Under the pieces are notes generated by a model that was not told the DNA's origin, searched no databases, and was given only the letters and a program-made list of their open reading frames with translations. Position numbers and translations under genes: made by a program. Source: Phaeosaccion multiseriatum (Eukaryota > Ochrophyta, other classes). Taken from it: DNA of 64,000 nt. The stretch spans positions 2,852,001-2,916,000 of the forward strand of contig OZ218952.1 of NCBI GenBank assembly GCA_965112735.1, given 5' to 3'. Positions 1-25,470 of this stretch are shown here, piece after piece (positions within the stretch are counted from its first letter, which is position 1; each line of letters begins with the position of its first letter).

Positions 1-139
1 CCGCGGCAAGCTGACGTGTAGCAACGAGCTGTTCGTACGCAACACCGGCTCTGCGATGGGGAACATTACGTTTGATGCCATGGTGGTGGAGGAAGGGGCC
101 TTGGTGGAGGGCCAGTTTGCATATAGTGGCAGCGAGTAG
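1..139 (+). CDS. Bactofilin-like protein, C-terminal end (5' part outside window)
   Basis: An open frame enters from the left edge (codons begin at base 2) and stops with TAG at 137-139. The 45 residues contain ELFVRNTGSAMGNITFDA and MVVEEGALVEGQF, the alternating small-hydrophobic-glycine pattern of the right-handed beta-helix of bactofilins (DUF583), in which GNI-x-A-x-x-VVIEEGA-x-x-G repeats are typical. Bactofilins form non-polar cytoskeletal filaments in bacteria, and homologues are reported from a few eukaryotes including stramenopiles. The next gene downstream carries a second domain of the same type, so this looks like one member of a tandem pair. Only the last turns of the helix are visible, so the assignment rests partly on the neighbour. 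Confidence 0.5.
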   Translation, partial: RGKLTCSNELFVRNTGSAMGNITFDAMVVEEGALVEGQFAYSGSE

Positions 140-819
140 TAGTAAGGCAGCAAGGCAGAGCAAGCAGGCAGGCAGGATAGAAGCAGTGAGAGACAACACA
201 TGTACAGCACACCGGTTACCCCGCCTGCAATTGATTAATAAAATTGAAGCGGGGGTTGTTTTCTCTGGTTCTGTGCCGTAGCCCCCTCCTGCCTTCGGGC
301 TGAGCTTATGGTTAGGCCAGCGCTGGCTTCTCAACTTTCACCCTTCTGGCTTCTCTCTTTCCCACTGGTGACTGGCTTCTGCTGGTCGCAGTCCAGCCCC
401 TGGCTTCTCGGCTTTCGGCGGCCAGGCCAGGAGACCTGTGGCCCCCGATAAGAGAACAGAGAACCCTGGCGATCGGCCCTGGACAAGGTTATCTGATTAT
501 TAGCGCACACTGTAGGGTTGATGGTGGGGGCCGACGGCAACCGCACTCGGGAGGGCTTCCGAGCTGCGGTTGTGTCGTGCCCCCTGGGGAAGCCCTTTTG
601 TTGCCGGCCTTGAATACGGCCTTATCATCAAGGAAATCAAATCCCAGAGAGAAGGCTCCAGAGAATGCATTGAACGGTGTTTGTCCATTGCTTGTGCCCC
701 TTGTTGGTGTGGTTAGACCGGGCGGGACGCAAAGTGCAAAAAGGTTCCCCGGGCCATGGGGTGCGCCCTGCTCAGGAGCCTCCTCTTGACGGACGTGCTC
801 TTCATGTGGCGTCTCGAAC
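140..819. other. Intergenic region between the two bactofilin-like genes
   Basis: No convincing exon is seen in these 680 bp. It carries short degenerate repeats: AGCAAGGCAG-like units around 150-175 and five copies of TGGCTTCT between about 325 and 415. It presumably holds the 3' UTR of the left gene and the promoter and 5' UTR of the gene starting at 820. Confidence 0.5.
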
Positions 820-1905
820 ATGCATGAGGGGCTTCCCAGCGTTGAGGAGGACGAGGCTGCTCCTTCTTCGTCGCAACAGCAGCAGCAGCAGCAGGGGGGG
901 GAGGTGAGGGGGGAGGAGAAGGGGACGCGACGAACGGAACCCGGGCTGAGCACAACCTCGCCAGCGTCGCCAGAGTCCGCCGCTGGAGGGCAGGAAGGTG
1001 GCAATATCATGGCCAAGGCGTCCGGCACACAGGGTGTGAAGCCAAGACCATCAGGAGGGGCGCTCCCGAGCAAAGTCATTACGGTGGGACCAGAGGAGTT
1101 GATGACAGACCTTAATGTGGGCGAGATTTTAGAGGACGGTGACACGCTCTTTGTGGTGCAGGGCAAGGTGCGGCAGTCCGTGGTAAAGACCAAGGTAGTG
1201 CATGTGTTTGGGACCTTTGAGGGAAAGATCGAGGCAGACTCAGTCGAGGTACGTTGAGTTTGTGAGTGAGTGAGGGAGGGAGTGGTATGCTGTTTGCTTG
1301 CATGGGAGTGGGGGCGGTGCTGTTATCAGGCGAGGGAGAGGGATGCGCGAGTGGGAGGGTGTGGTCAGGGCGAAGGGCATGTGAGTGGAGCTGATAACAC
1401 ATAGGGAAGCCTCGCTGGTATCATTGGTCATGCAATGAGAATGCTGAGTTGCAAGTTAAAGGCCAAGCACTACAGAAAACGTCGACACCGCTCACACTCC
1501 AAGGACGCTACCCCACAGGTCTTCGACGGGGGGCTTTTAGTAGGCACAGTGGAGGTACGAACCGCAGTGCTGTCGGGCCAATCCCGGGGAGCGCTCCTTG
1601 TCTCTGAAAGGCTTTTGGTGACCAGCACAGGCAAGGGCAATGGCTGTATACGATATGGAACCTTGGGGGTGGAGCGGGGCGGAAGGTTGACCGGGGATCT
1701 CAGGAGAGCTATCCCGAACTCTCCCTCCACTGTAGTCATGACAGAAGAAGAGAAAGACAAGGCAGCAGCGGCGGTCGCCAACGATGGAGTAGGAGGCCAG
1801 GGAGGGGGGGCGGCAGCAGCAATCAGGAGGAGGGAAGGGCGGAGGGGAGGAGGCAGCAGACTTGCGGCAGCGGCAGCGGCAGCGGCAGAAGGAAATGGAC
1901 GTTGA
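820..1905 (+). CDS. Bactofilin-like protein, two exons
   Basis: Exons 820-1248 and 1519-1905 join in phase 0 (donor GTACGT, acceptor CCCACAG) and encode 271 residues from the ATG at 820; an in-frame ATG near 1009 is an alternative. A disordered N-terminus with a short poly-Gln run is followed by a beta-helix-type core from about residue 90 to 190: VHVFGTFEGKIEADSVEV, FDGGLLVGTVEVRTAVLSG, LLVSERLLVTSTGKGN and LGVERGGRLTGDL, matching the repeating GxxxGxIxAxxVxV pattern of bactofilins. The tail is Ala/Gly/Arg-rich and ends at 1905, overlapping the next open frame by 11 bases in another frame. A one-base change in the G7 run at 1804-1810 would fuse it to the downstream coiled-coil protein. The family call comes from pattern recognition only. 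Confidence 0.62.
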
Positions 1906-2516
1906 CGACGCCGTGCCTCCGAGACGGTCCAAGGGAAACTTGGTGCTACAACTGGCAAAGATGGATCTCATGAGGGGGGAAGGGGGAGGGGCGGATTACC
2001 AACAGGCGAGGGGGGGGGCTAGGGATGGTCGTGATGGTGGGGGGGGCGGCGGTGGAGGTGCGGCCGGAGCGCCGATGAGAGGCAGTGGTATCCCCAAATC
2101 CACTCCTCAAGACACCAAGAACCCCAAATTAGCATCGAGTGGGCGGCGGGGGGCACCTCCGATAGCCCTCGACACGACCGCCAAGGCAGTTCCTAGTGCA
2201 GAGAGTGGTGGTGGTGGTGGTGGTGGTGGTGGTGGTGGTGGTGGTGGTGGTGGTGGGATGCCCCCGCCCCTTCAACCACAAGGCTCTCACCCCAACCGTC
2301 CGCAACCCCTTCAGTACTTCAGTGGCACCCTGCAGCACGAGATGGACTGTAACGTGGTCAGCCCCCTCTCGGACGTGCCAATGTTTATGATGACGCCGTC
2401 CTCGAGGCAGGCCAAGAGAGACATCTTTGCAGGCGGCTTTGACCTGGCCAGCTACACTGTTGAACGTGAAGGTATGTATGCTTACGGTTATGCATGTATG
2501 TATGTATGTATGTATG

Positions 2517-2547
<31 letters not shown>

Positions 2548-4532
2548 GTATGTATGTATGTATGCATGTGTGTGTATGTATGCATGTATGCATGTGTGTA
2601 TGTATGTATGTATGTATGTGTGTATGTATGTATGTATGTGGGCATGTATGTATATTTGCATAGATAAAGTATGTATGTGTCTATGTATGCATGTATGCGT
2701 GCATTTATGTGTGTATGTGTGTATGTTGACTTTGGACTGAATGTACTGTAGTAGCGGTGAAGAGGGTCAGGGTGAGGGCGCCTCTTCTTTGGAATGTTCG
2801 CTACTCAGCTTGGCAGAACATCCGAGAGGCAGCGCTCCACACAGATCGGATGCGAATGGACGGGGCCTGAGGGCATGCGTCTTGGTTTGCTATCTGGCGA
2901 GAGCTGTGGGATTGACTCTCTGCCGTTTCTCGACGCTGTCTGCCGTGCATTCTGCTCCCTCCCTCCTTCCTTCCCTCTCTCTTTTCTACGTGACACCAAA
3001 ATGCCCATTCTGCAGCGGAAATGGAGGCGACTGCGCGCATGGCTGCAGAGGAGACGCGACAGCGCTTTGTCGAAGCAGAACTTATTCGCCTCAGAGAGAG
3101 GGTAAGTGAGCCATTCATTTGTTTGCAAGCACACGACGGCCGTTTAGGTTTTGATCAAATGAAGAGTCGGTCCTCTTACTTCTCCTTCTAGTTTTTTGCC
3201 TACCTCTCATCACCCCTCTTGTTTGTTTGTTTGTTTGTTTGTTTGTTTGTTGTTTTTCACACCCCAGTCGCTTCGACGAGCGGAACGGGAGAGACAGGAA
3301 AACGAAGTCAGGCGACGGCATCAGCAGGGGCGCACACACGGCGGAGGAGGAGGACTAGGGGGAGAGGGGAGGAAGGACGGACGGGAGCGAAGAAGAGAAA
3401 CTGAAGCTCAGCGGAAGCTGCGCAAAGAGCAGGAGATTGTCATGAAAGTTCGAGCAGAGCAAGAGGAGAAGCAGCGGCGAGATCGGCGTAAGAGGAAGGA
3501 GGAGGAAGCGCGGTTGCGGCGACTAGTGGATGAGAAGGGAGGGGTGAGAGACGGGGCAGTAGCACAGCAGGAGAGAGAGTGGCGGCGCGAGCAGGAGAAG
3601 GCGCACTTTGCGAGTCAGAGACTTTCACACGCACAGCATGAGCAGCACCAGCAGGGGAGGAGCAACAGTGAAAGCTTACGGAGAGCTGCAGCGGCAGCAG
3701 CGGGAGACTATTCAGGGGGTTACCATGAGAAAGGGGAGGCTGCCCCTCCGCCGCCAAGAGGTGGAGGGAGGGGGGAGGGGGAGAGGAGAATGTCTTCGGG
3801 TGCAGTATCGTCGGATAGGGGGCCGGGCCATTTGAAGGGAGATGGTGGGGCGGCCCTGCCTCCTCCTCCACCCGAGGCCCAAGGCGAGAAAGTTGTGGCG
3901 AGAAGGGGCAGCAGTAGCGGTGGTAAACGACCTCCACTAGCCACCAACACCACCACATTACCAGAGCAAGCAGCAGCGGCGGTGACAGCGGCAGCAGCAG
4001 GAGGAAGAGGAGCAAGTAGACGGAGGGGGCAGCAGCACGTAGAAAAGGTGGGAGCCTCCGCGGCGGCAGGAGGAGCAGCAGCAGGGGCAGTAGCAGGCGG
4101 AGGAGGAGAAGGGGCAGCAGCAGCAGCGGCAGCAGCGGCAGCAGCAACGGGGGGTGCCCCCCCCACCTCCCTTGACAAGGAAGACTACTGGGCCAAGTGA
4201 GTGGACGTTTCAATTTCAGTTTCAGTTTCAGTTATTGAAGCATTTGATGACTTACTGAGTTGAGACCTCACATCTCCCCTTCTGCCCCTTTCCTTCCCAT
4301 CAAACTCAAATCTCAAAGCACATGGGCCTCCTCCTTGGACTTCTCTCGTTCTCCCTGTCTCCCTTTCTCCCTCTTTCTCTCTCCACCTCTCTCACGCTCA
4401 CTGTCCCTCTCACGCTCACTCTCTCTCCCCTCTCACCCTCTCCCTTGCCTGGTGTGTGTAACTTCGTCTCTCTCCAGATACGGAGTGGTGGACAGCGCAG
4501 CTCTGGAGGATGACGCCTCCATCCCTTTATGA
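1895..4532 (+). CDS. Low-complexity and coiled-coil protein, possibly the C-terminal part of the bactofilin gene
   Basis: Exons 1895-2471, 3016-3101, 3268-4196 and 4478-4532 join in continuous phase and end at a TGA (4530-4532), giving 548 residues from the ATG at 1895. The N-terminal third is Gly-rich with a GGT-encoded glycine run near 2205-2257. Residues around SYTVEREAEMEATARMAA begin a long charged helix rich in Arg, Glu and Gln, a likely coiled coil. The remainder is Ala/Gly/Arg-rich and ends YGVVDSAALEDDASIPL. The frame is already open upstream from about 1811, so the ATG at 1895 may be internal and the protein may be continuous with the bactofilin domain. I recognise no enzymatic domain. 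Intron 1 contains a (TGTA)n tract starting at the donor. Confidence 0.6.
2472..2735 (+). repeat. (TGTA)n microsatellite at the 5' end of an intron
   Basis: The donor GTATGT is followed by about 250 bp of TATG/TGTA units with scattered GTG variants. The repeat unit matches the donor hexamer itself. Confidence 0.9.
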
Positions 4533-5611
4533 ATCGCAGCTGGCGAGATGGCAGGAGGGGGGCGTCCGTTCGGACTTTCATCACTTGTGCAGCTTGGGTG
4601 ACGAGCTGGCAGAGCGGGAGGGGGGGAGAGGGGGCGCCCGACACTTGAAGCAGAGGCGCACACAGAGAGGGATGACTGGACCGACAGGAGGACAGAAGAG
4701 TAGACGTGTTGGGCGACAGGTTGGAACAAGAGAAAGCATGTTGACCGACAAGAGGGCACAAGAGAGGGACATACTTGGGCACAGGACCGACGCGACGTCG
4801 CGATGGAAGACAGCGTGGTGGTGCTGGTGCTACTCTTGCCTACACTTACGTCTATTGAGGTCTCTACGAGGGGTATACTTTTACGTCTATTGAGGTCTAT
4901 TTCGGTGCCACCGCTCACTTGGGCGCGACGAGCAGCACAGCAGCAGCAGTGGTACAGTGCAGTACAGCAGTTGGTCATACAGTCCCCGTCTCCATCTGAT
5001 GGTCTGTCTGCCTTTGAGCTCGCGCAAGGACGTGACACGCGGGTCGTGTTTGCGTTGCGTTTCGTGTTGCTTCAGTGCACCACCTTTGACCTTTTTGGCT
5101 CCCAGGTCTTATCCCTCGGAGCTTCTAATTCAGGTGTTGATCATCACACTTTTCTCACAACTCATTCATGTGAGCCTTTGACAAAACAACCAACACAACA
5201 AACCAACGGCCCTCCCTCCCTCCCCCCCAGAGCCGTATACTATACAGTGTATAGGGGCACCAAGTTTTGCCGTTGCTCCTTTGTTCCCCATGCACACACA
5301 CGCAGTGCATGCAGTACATGTTCAGTGCTCCTCGAACGCCGTTCCCACATGTCCTGCTCTCCTCTGTATCACCAACTGCTCTGCTCTGCGTGCGCCCCAT
5401 TCTGGCCCACTGTCTCAGCCCTCCCCTCCTGCCTCTGGGGGTCCTTCTGGGGCTTCCTCTGGGGTGCGTCATACCTTCCTTTCTCAAATCTGCTGAGCAA
5501 GGACAGGAAGGAATCCTATGCCTTCAGCGCAGCCGTGCCTGCCAGCTCCCCCCCCCCCCCTCCCTCCCTCCCTGTCTCCTTGTCTTAACTCAAGACGGGG
5601 CAGGAGAATCT
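4533..5611. other. Convergent intergenic region
   Basis: This lies between the stops of the plus gene (4532) and the minus gene (5612). Plus-strand open frames here lack exon-like composition or recognisable domains. It contains a direct repeat of ACGTCTATTGAGGTCT near 4848 and 4884, one exact copy of the 13-bp core (CTGTATCACCAAC, 5364-5376) and a near copy at 4970-4982. Confidence 0.5.
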
Positions 5612-5926
5612 CTATTTTGATTTTGGTTTTGGGACCACCCCCGTCATTCTGCCTTCCTCTGGCTCGTCAAGTCGGAGAATCTTCTTTGTCTTGGCCTTGT
5701 CGTCAGTGTTCACTCGCGGAAGCCAAATGTCAACGGCCGAGGGGCTGCCATACCTGACCTCCGTGGGGGAGGCACGAGGGAGAGAAGAGCACAGCAGTTG
5801 GTGGCACAGAAAGAACGAGGCGTGTCGGTTTAGCCAATCAAACAAGAGTTTGTCCGCCCGCGAACAGAGATACACAAAGTGTTTTTTGGTGTGGCTGCAC
5901 GAGGAGCAGTCCCTCCGTCCCTTCCG

Positions 5927-5962
<36 letters not shown>

Positions 5963-8191
5963 CGTCACTCACTCACTCACTCACTCACTCACTCACCATA
6001 AATATGACTTGGGAAGTCTAACCGCCTTCCCTGGGGCGGGAACAAAGCCTGAGTGCTTCACCTTTTGGAAGAAACAGTCAGAGAGGGGAGGGGAGGGGAG
6101 GCGAGGGGAGAGGAGGTCAAAGAATTGCCCTTCCCATACATAGCTTGCAGCATACGCGCCACCCTCCCCCGTGTGGCGCTCCCCCCCGATGATGGGGCAG
6201 GTGGGCAGGTGGGCAGAGGGGCACAGGGCGTCCGCCACACCATGTCCTTCGGTTTTCCTTCTCCCCCTTTGCTTGCTCGACTTCACTTTCGCGCCTTTAA
6301 TTTTGCTGCCGCTTTCCCACCCACCCCCCCCCCCCCTCGCCCCCCCCTCGCCCCCTCTGAGATCCTCTGAGGCCTCCTTCCTCAAGCCTCAATGACACGC
6401 TCCATCGTCAAGAAGGACAGAGGGCAGGCACGAACCTTGTCCAGCTTAATCAGCTCTGCCCCCTTCACACAGGCCACGTCGACTGGTATGATTCCGTCAC
6501 CTACGAGGGAGCCCTTACCGCCCACAGGGAGCTGTTTGTTGACATACAAGGGAAGATCGTAGGCGTGTAGCGAGACTAGGGTTAAGGTATACATACGGGT
6601 ATACATCCGTGAGTCCATATTCAGCGCGACAAGGCCATGTCACAGTGTCGGCAACACACAAACACCGAACAACACAGTCCGTCCCCTCGGCCAAGTAAGC
6701 CTCGCCTCCACCCGTGTACATGTGTGCGTGCGTGCGCGTTGACCGCCTGATCATCTCGAAAGCTTACGTAATGACTACTTTAATAGCAAAGAGTTTCACA
6801 CAACTGCGCAGCATTTCCCTCCCCTCCCTCATGCAATTGCCTTACGTAGTACTTACGTACGACGCAAAGGCAAGCATCTCCTCGACAGAGCCCGGCACGG
6901 AGCCTTTCACGCCTGTGGCAGGAGATGGGGAGGGGCAGGAGAAGGGCGGTGTGCAGATAAGAGGAGGGGCGAGAGAGACGGCAGAGAACAGAGGACAGAC
7001 GACAGAGCAGGGAGGTCTGTCTGCTTGCTGTCTGGGAGTGAAGACACACCCACTTCTACCCGCCAGGGCCAGCGCCTCACTTCCTCTATCTCCGTCTACC
7101 CACCTGTTCCTATCACGGATAGATATCTAATATCAGGGTGGTGGCAGCCGGGGTATTTCTTTTCAATGAACGCCAGCAGACCCCGTGTTTGGTCGAGGAA
7201 TGCTAATTTCTTCGGCGACTGACATGGGCTCCCTGATTGATTGATTGATTGCACAAGGAAAGCAAGCGAGCAGTGAGGAGGGCGCGGGGCACAGCTTTGT
7301 CGGCGACGCAAAGCGCAAACCCACAACGAGGACGACAGGAGACACGAGGGCGTGTTGGTGATCCCGTCCAAGGGCTCTGCATACATCGTCCAACGGGCTT
7401 TCTCCTTTTCTCTCTCACCTAAAGTAGTGAAGGTCTTAATCAGCATCCGGTCCTTTTCACTGCACCTTTCAGCCATCCACCCTCGGGCGATCCATCCCCC
7501 GATACTGTGCCCCACAACATGGAACGGGCTCCCTGCGACAGACAGGCGTGACGGGGGGGGGGACAGGGAGGGACAGGAGGCTCAGGAGGGAGGCATGCTG
7601 ATGATGACAATGAATGCAAAAATATGCAAGACGTCTGGTAGAGTTGCTTTCGTCTGCGTTGCTTACCTGGGTGATTGGCCTTCAAGTCGACCAACGCGGC
7701 GTCCTGAATGTATGAATGATGAAAACGAGTAATGGAGAAGGGTTTGTTTATAAATCGGGTCAGGGCCCATCCACCCAGACACACCCACACCCGCACCCAC
7801 ACCCACACAAGCTACTCACAATTGCATCGTAATAGAACCGTAGCGTCCGGCTGGGCTTTAAAGTGCCCTGCAAGTAGTCGGACGTAACAGCTGAAGGGAG
7901 AAGGCCCGAAATCCAGCCCAACCGAGTGAGCTTGGCGGCATAAGCTGCGTGCCCTCTTTTCCCGAGCTCTTCGAACATTGGACCGTAGTCATTGGGGACA
8001 CTGAGTTGTGCTGGACACATGAGGATAGGGATGCCTGGAGGGAGGGAGAGGAGGACTGTCGAGGCGCCCATCCAGCCCGCGGAACTCTCCCTCCTCACCA
8101 TCATTCTCCTTCTGCATGCATTGGCCGGGGGGGGTGAAAAGGCCAGATTGAGCGAGCAGGAAAGCAGCAGAAGCAGCAACAGCAGCAGCAT
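5612..8191 (-). CDS. Plastid-targeted alpha/beta-hydrolase (lipase-like), 8 exons
   Basis: Minus-strand exons 8191-7820, 7703-7667, 7532-7419, 7232-7104, 6912-6857, 6531-6436, 6061-5997 and 5753-5612 join in phase and give 336 residues. The first 20 residues are a Leu-rich signal peptide ending LNLA/FSPPP, followed by a basic stretch, which is a typical bipartite plastid presequence. The mature part starts PPGIPILMCPAQLSVPNDYG. It then shows the nucleophile elbow VVGHSIGGW (catalytic Ser), LDQTRGLLAFIEK, the acid-bearing GDGIIPVDVA, a candidate catalytic His in KVKHSGFVP and a terminal WYGSPSAV. This motif order matches the plant chloroplast alpha/beta-hydrolase family with LGTPH and WYGSP signatures. 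The substrate is unknown, probably a lipid ester. It shares a 366-bp upstream region with the divergent gene at 8558. Confidence 0.87.
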
Positions 8192-8332
8192 CCTGGCCGT
8201 GCGATTGGGGTGTGACGTGATATTGCGGGGGAAAAGGATACAAAAAAAAGCTCAACAGGTACAAAAGCTTTGAGTTCAGTTTCAATACTTACAGATGGCC
8301 CCCCAACCGTTCTTGAATCTTCTTGAGTCCTC

Positions 8333-8409
<77 letters not shown>

Positions 8410-8557
8410 TCTATAATGTCTCATTGGTTAGAGCCTAGGATGGGCGTGAAGAAGGAGCAGCAGCGGGTAGCGGCAAGCAAGGAGGAGGAGAAGAAGGAGC
8501 AGGACGATTCACGCTGCTCTCGATGATGCCGAGGTGATCTCGGTAGGCGAGGAAGCA
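8192..8557. promoter_or_regulatory. Shared upstream region of two divergent genes
   Basis: These 366 bp lie between the minus-strand ATG at 8191 and the plus-strand ATG chosen at 8558. It contains (CT)n running into (GT)n at 8333-8411. The plus-strand frame is already open before 8558, so a short upstream exon or earlier start is possible. No TATA-like element was identified. Confidence 0.4.
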
Positions 8558-23712
<15,155 letters not shown>

Positions 23713-24724
23713 TTAAAATAATGACTTGCTAAGTCAATGACGTCCATTGCGTATTCGTATTGCTGTGGGGGAGGGAAGGCAAGGCTCGTACTCCCCTAAA
23801 TGCCCGTGTGCCTGTGTACCTGTGTACCTGTGTACCTGTGTGCCCGGATACTTTTTTATCACTCGATTTGCGTAAGAATCGCCCAAATGGGGGGGGGGGG
23901 AAGGAAAAAAAAGAGCAACGAAGAGCTATGAGCTATAGGGCTTCTCCCAGCGTCATTTTTGGAGACCGTCCAAAAAAAACTATCAGGGACAGTTTTTTCT
24001 GCTTTGCGGCTCCACCAACCGTCGTAAGATAAGAGTCGTGGAAGAGTTACGTAAGATTCTCCGTAAGAGTTATGTTACATGTAGAGTGCTTAAGAGTGCG
24101 TAGAGTACAAAACACCAAAACAACACCCGTACGGCCCCGCTCTCTCCCTCCCATTGCCCTCTCCACCGTCGGCCTCGCGCCGGGCTAATACTGGTACACC
24201 CCCACCCCCACCCTCACCCTCACCCCTCCCCTCCCCTCCCTTCCCTTCCCTATTTTCGCACTGCTTCTCTCGCCCCCACCCACCCACTAGTCAGCTCCAG
24301 AACTGTAACTGTTGCTGTAGGCTGTAGTACCTGTAACTGCTACTGTAAGTGTATACAAAATATGGACAACGCAACGCCGCTTCTCTCCTGTGTCCCTCTT
24401 TGCTCTTGTCCCTATCCCTTGGTTCCCCTCTGTGTATGATTTGATTACCCGTGGGGTGCACGTGAGGAAGGAGCCCAAGCCGATCCAAACCACCCACCCC
24501 TCGAGGCTTCAACGAACGAACTGCTCTGCTTATCACAACCTGCTCACAATCAGCAACCGAGCGTCCCTGTCCTCCCGCCCCGCTTCTCCTCTCCTCCCCA
24601 CCCCTCTCCTCATTCTCCTCAGCTCTACCTCAACTGATGCCTCAACTGGTGCCTCGACTGGTGCCTCAGTTGGTGATTCAACTCACAGCAGGGTGCCTCG
24701 ACTTGTTACTGGTGCCTCCGTGCG
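23713..24724. other. Convergent intergenic region
   Basis: This 1-kb region between the stops of the large plus gene and the F-box minus gene holds no supported exon. It contains TGTGTACC repeats (23812-23845), a CACCCT-rich stretch (24195-24250) and TGCCTCAACTGG-like repeats (24635-24690). A plus-strand open frame that runs into the F-box gene is its antisense shadow. Confidence 0.55.
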
Positions 24725-25421
24725 TCAGTTGTTCAAGCCGAACACGGCGGCCATCAGTCCGTTGACCCTGCTGCAAAGGCCTTGCACACGTCCCAGGAGA
24801 CATCTTGCCCCACTCGCACCCCCACCCCCACCACCCCCACCACCACCAGCAGCAGCAGCAGCAAGAGCAGCAGCAGCCGCCGCCGCCGCAGCGCTACGGT
24901 CGGCAGCCTTCCTCTCACTCGGAGTACCCTTCCTCACCAACTTGACCCTGCCCCTCGACAGGCTCCTGGTAGCAGCATTGGCCAACACATCCCCCAGATA
25001 CACCCTGTCCCCCTTCGTCTTGCGTACCGTTGCCTCCGCCCACGCCCCTGGCACATGCTTGCCGGCACACCACATCTCCACCAAGTCCCCTGGCTCCACC
25101 ATCTCCTTCTCCAGCGAGCGGGCGCGTGCTTCGTTGCCCCAGCGCAGGCGACGGCGGGGAACACTCTCATCCCAGCGAGTATCCCAACCCGGATACCGAA
25201 CCTTGTACATGGCACTCCCCGGGGGGGTGCGTGTGCGGGAGCCGATCCCACTACTGCTGCTGCCGGGGACCACCGAAGAACCACTGCCTCTCGCACCTCC
25301 CCTCCTACCAGCGGTGGCAGTACCTGCAGAAATAGCGGTCTGTGTCACCTTGGCAGCTTGCCCCTCGGCCTGAACTTGCCCTGCTGCCTCAGCCCTTGCC
25401 GAAATAGCACTCGCCACGTAC

Positions 25422-25470
<49 letters not shown>

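Noticed and set aside
1789-1870. 82-bp intron that would fuse the bactofilin and coiled-coil frames
   Set aside because: It is phase-compatible, but the supposed 3' end has no pyrimidine tract; a G-run slip is the simpler explanation.
4803-5588. 261-codon plus-strand open frame
   Set aside because: No recognisable domain, no splice partners, low-complexity Leu/Ser/Cys composition; lies between convergent gene ends.
7233-7418. Extra exon in the hydrolase gene (frames reading TNTPSCLLSS or RDHQHALVSP)
   Set aside because: Direct joining of 7419 to 7232 gives TTLGSPCQSPKKLAFLDQTRG, matching the family's TLG-x-P to DQTRGLL spacing, with all phases closing.
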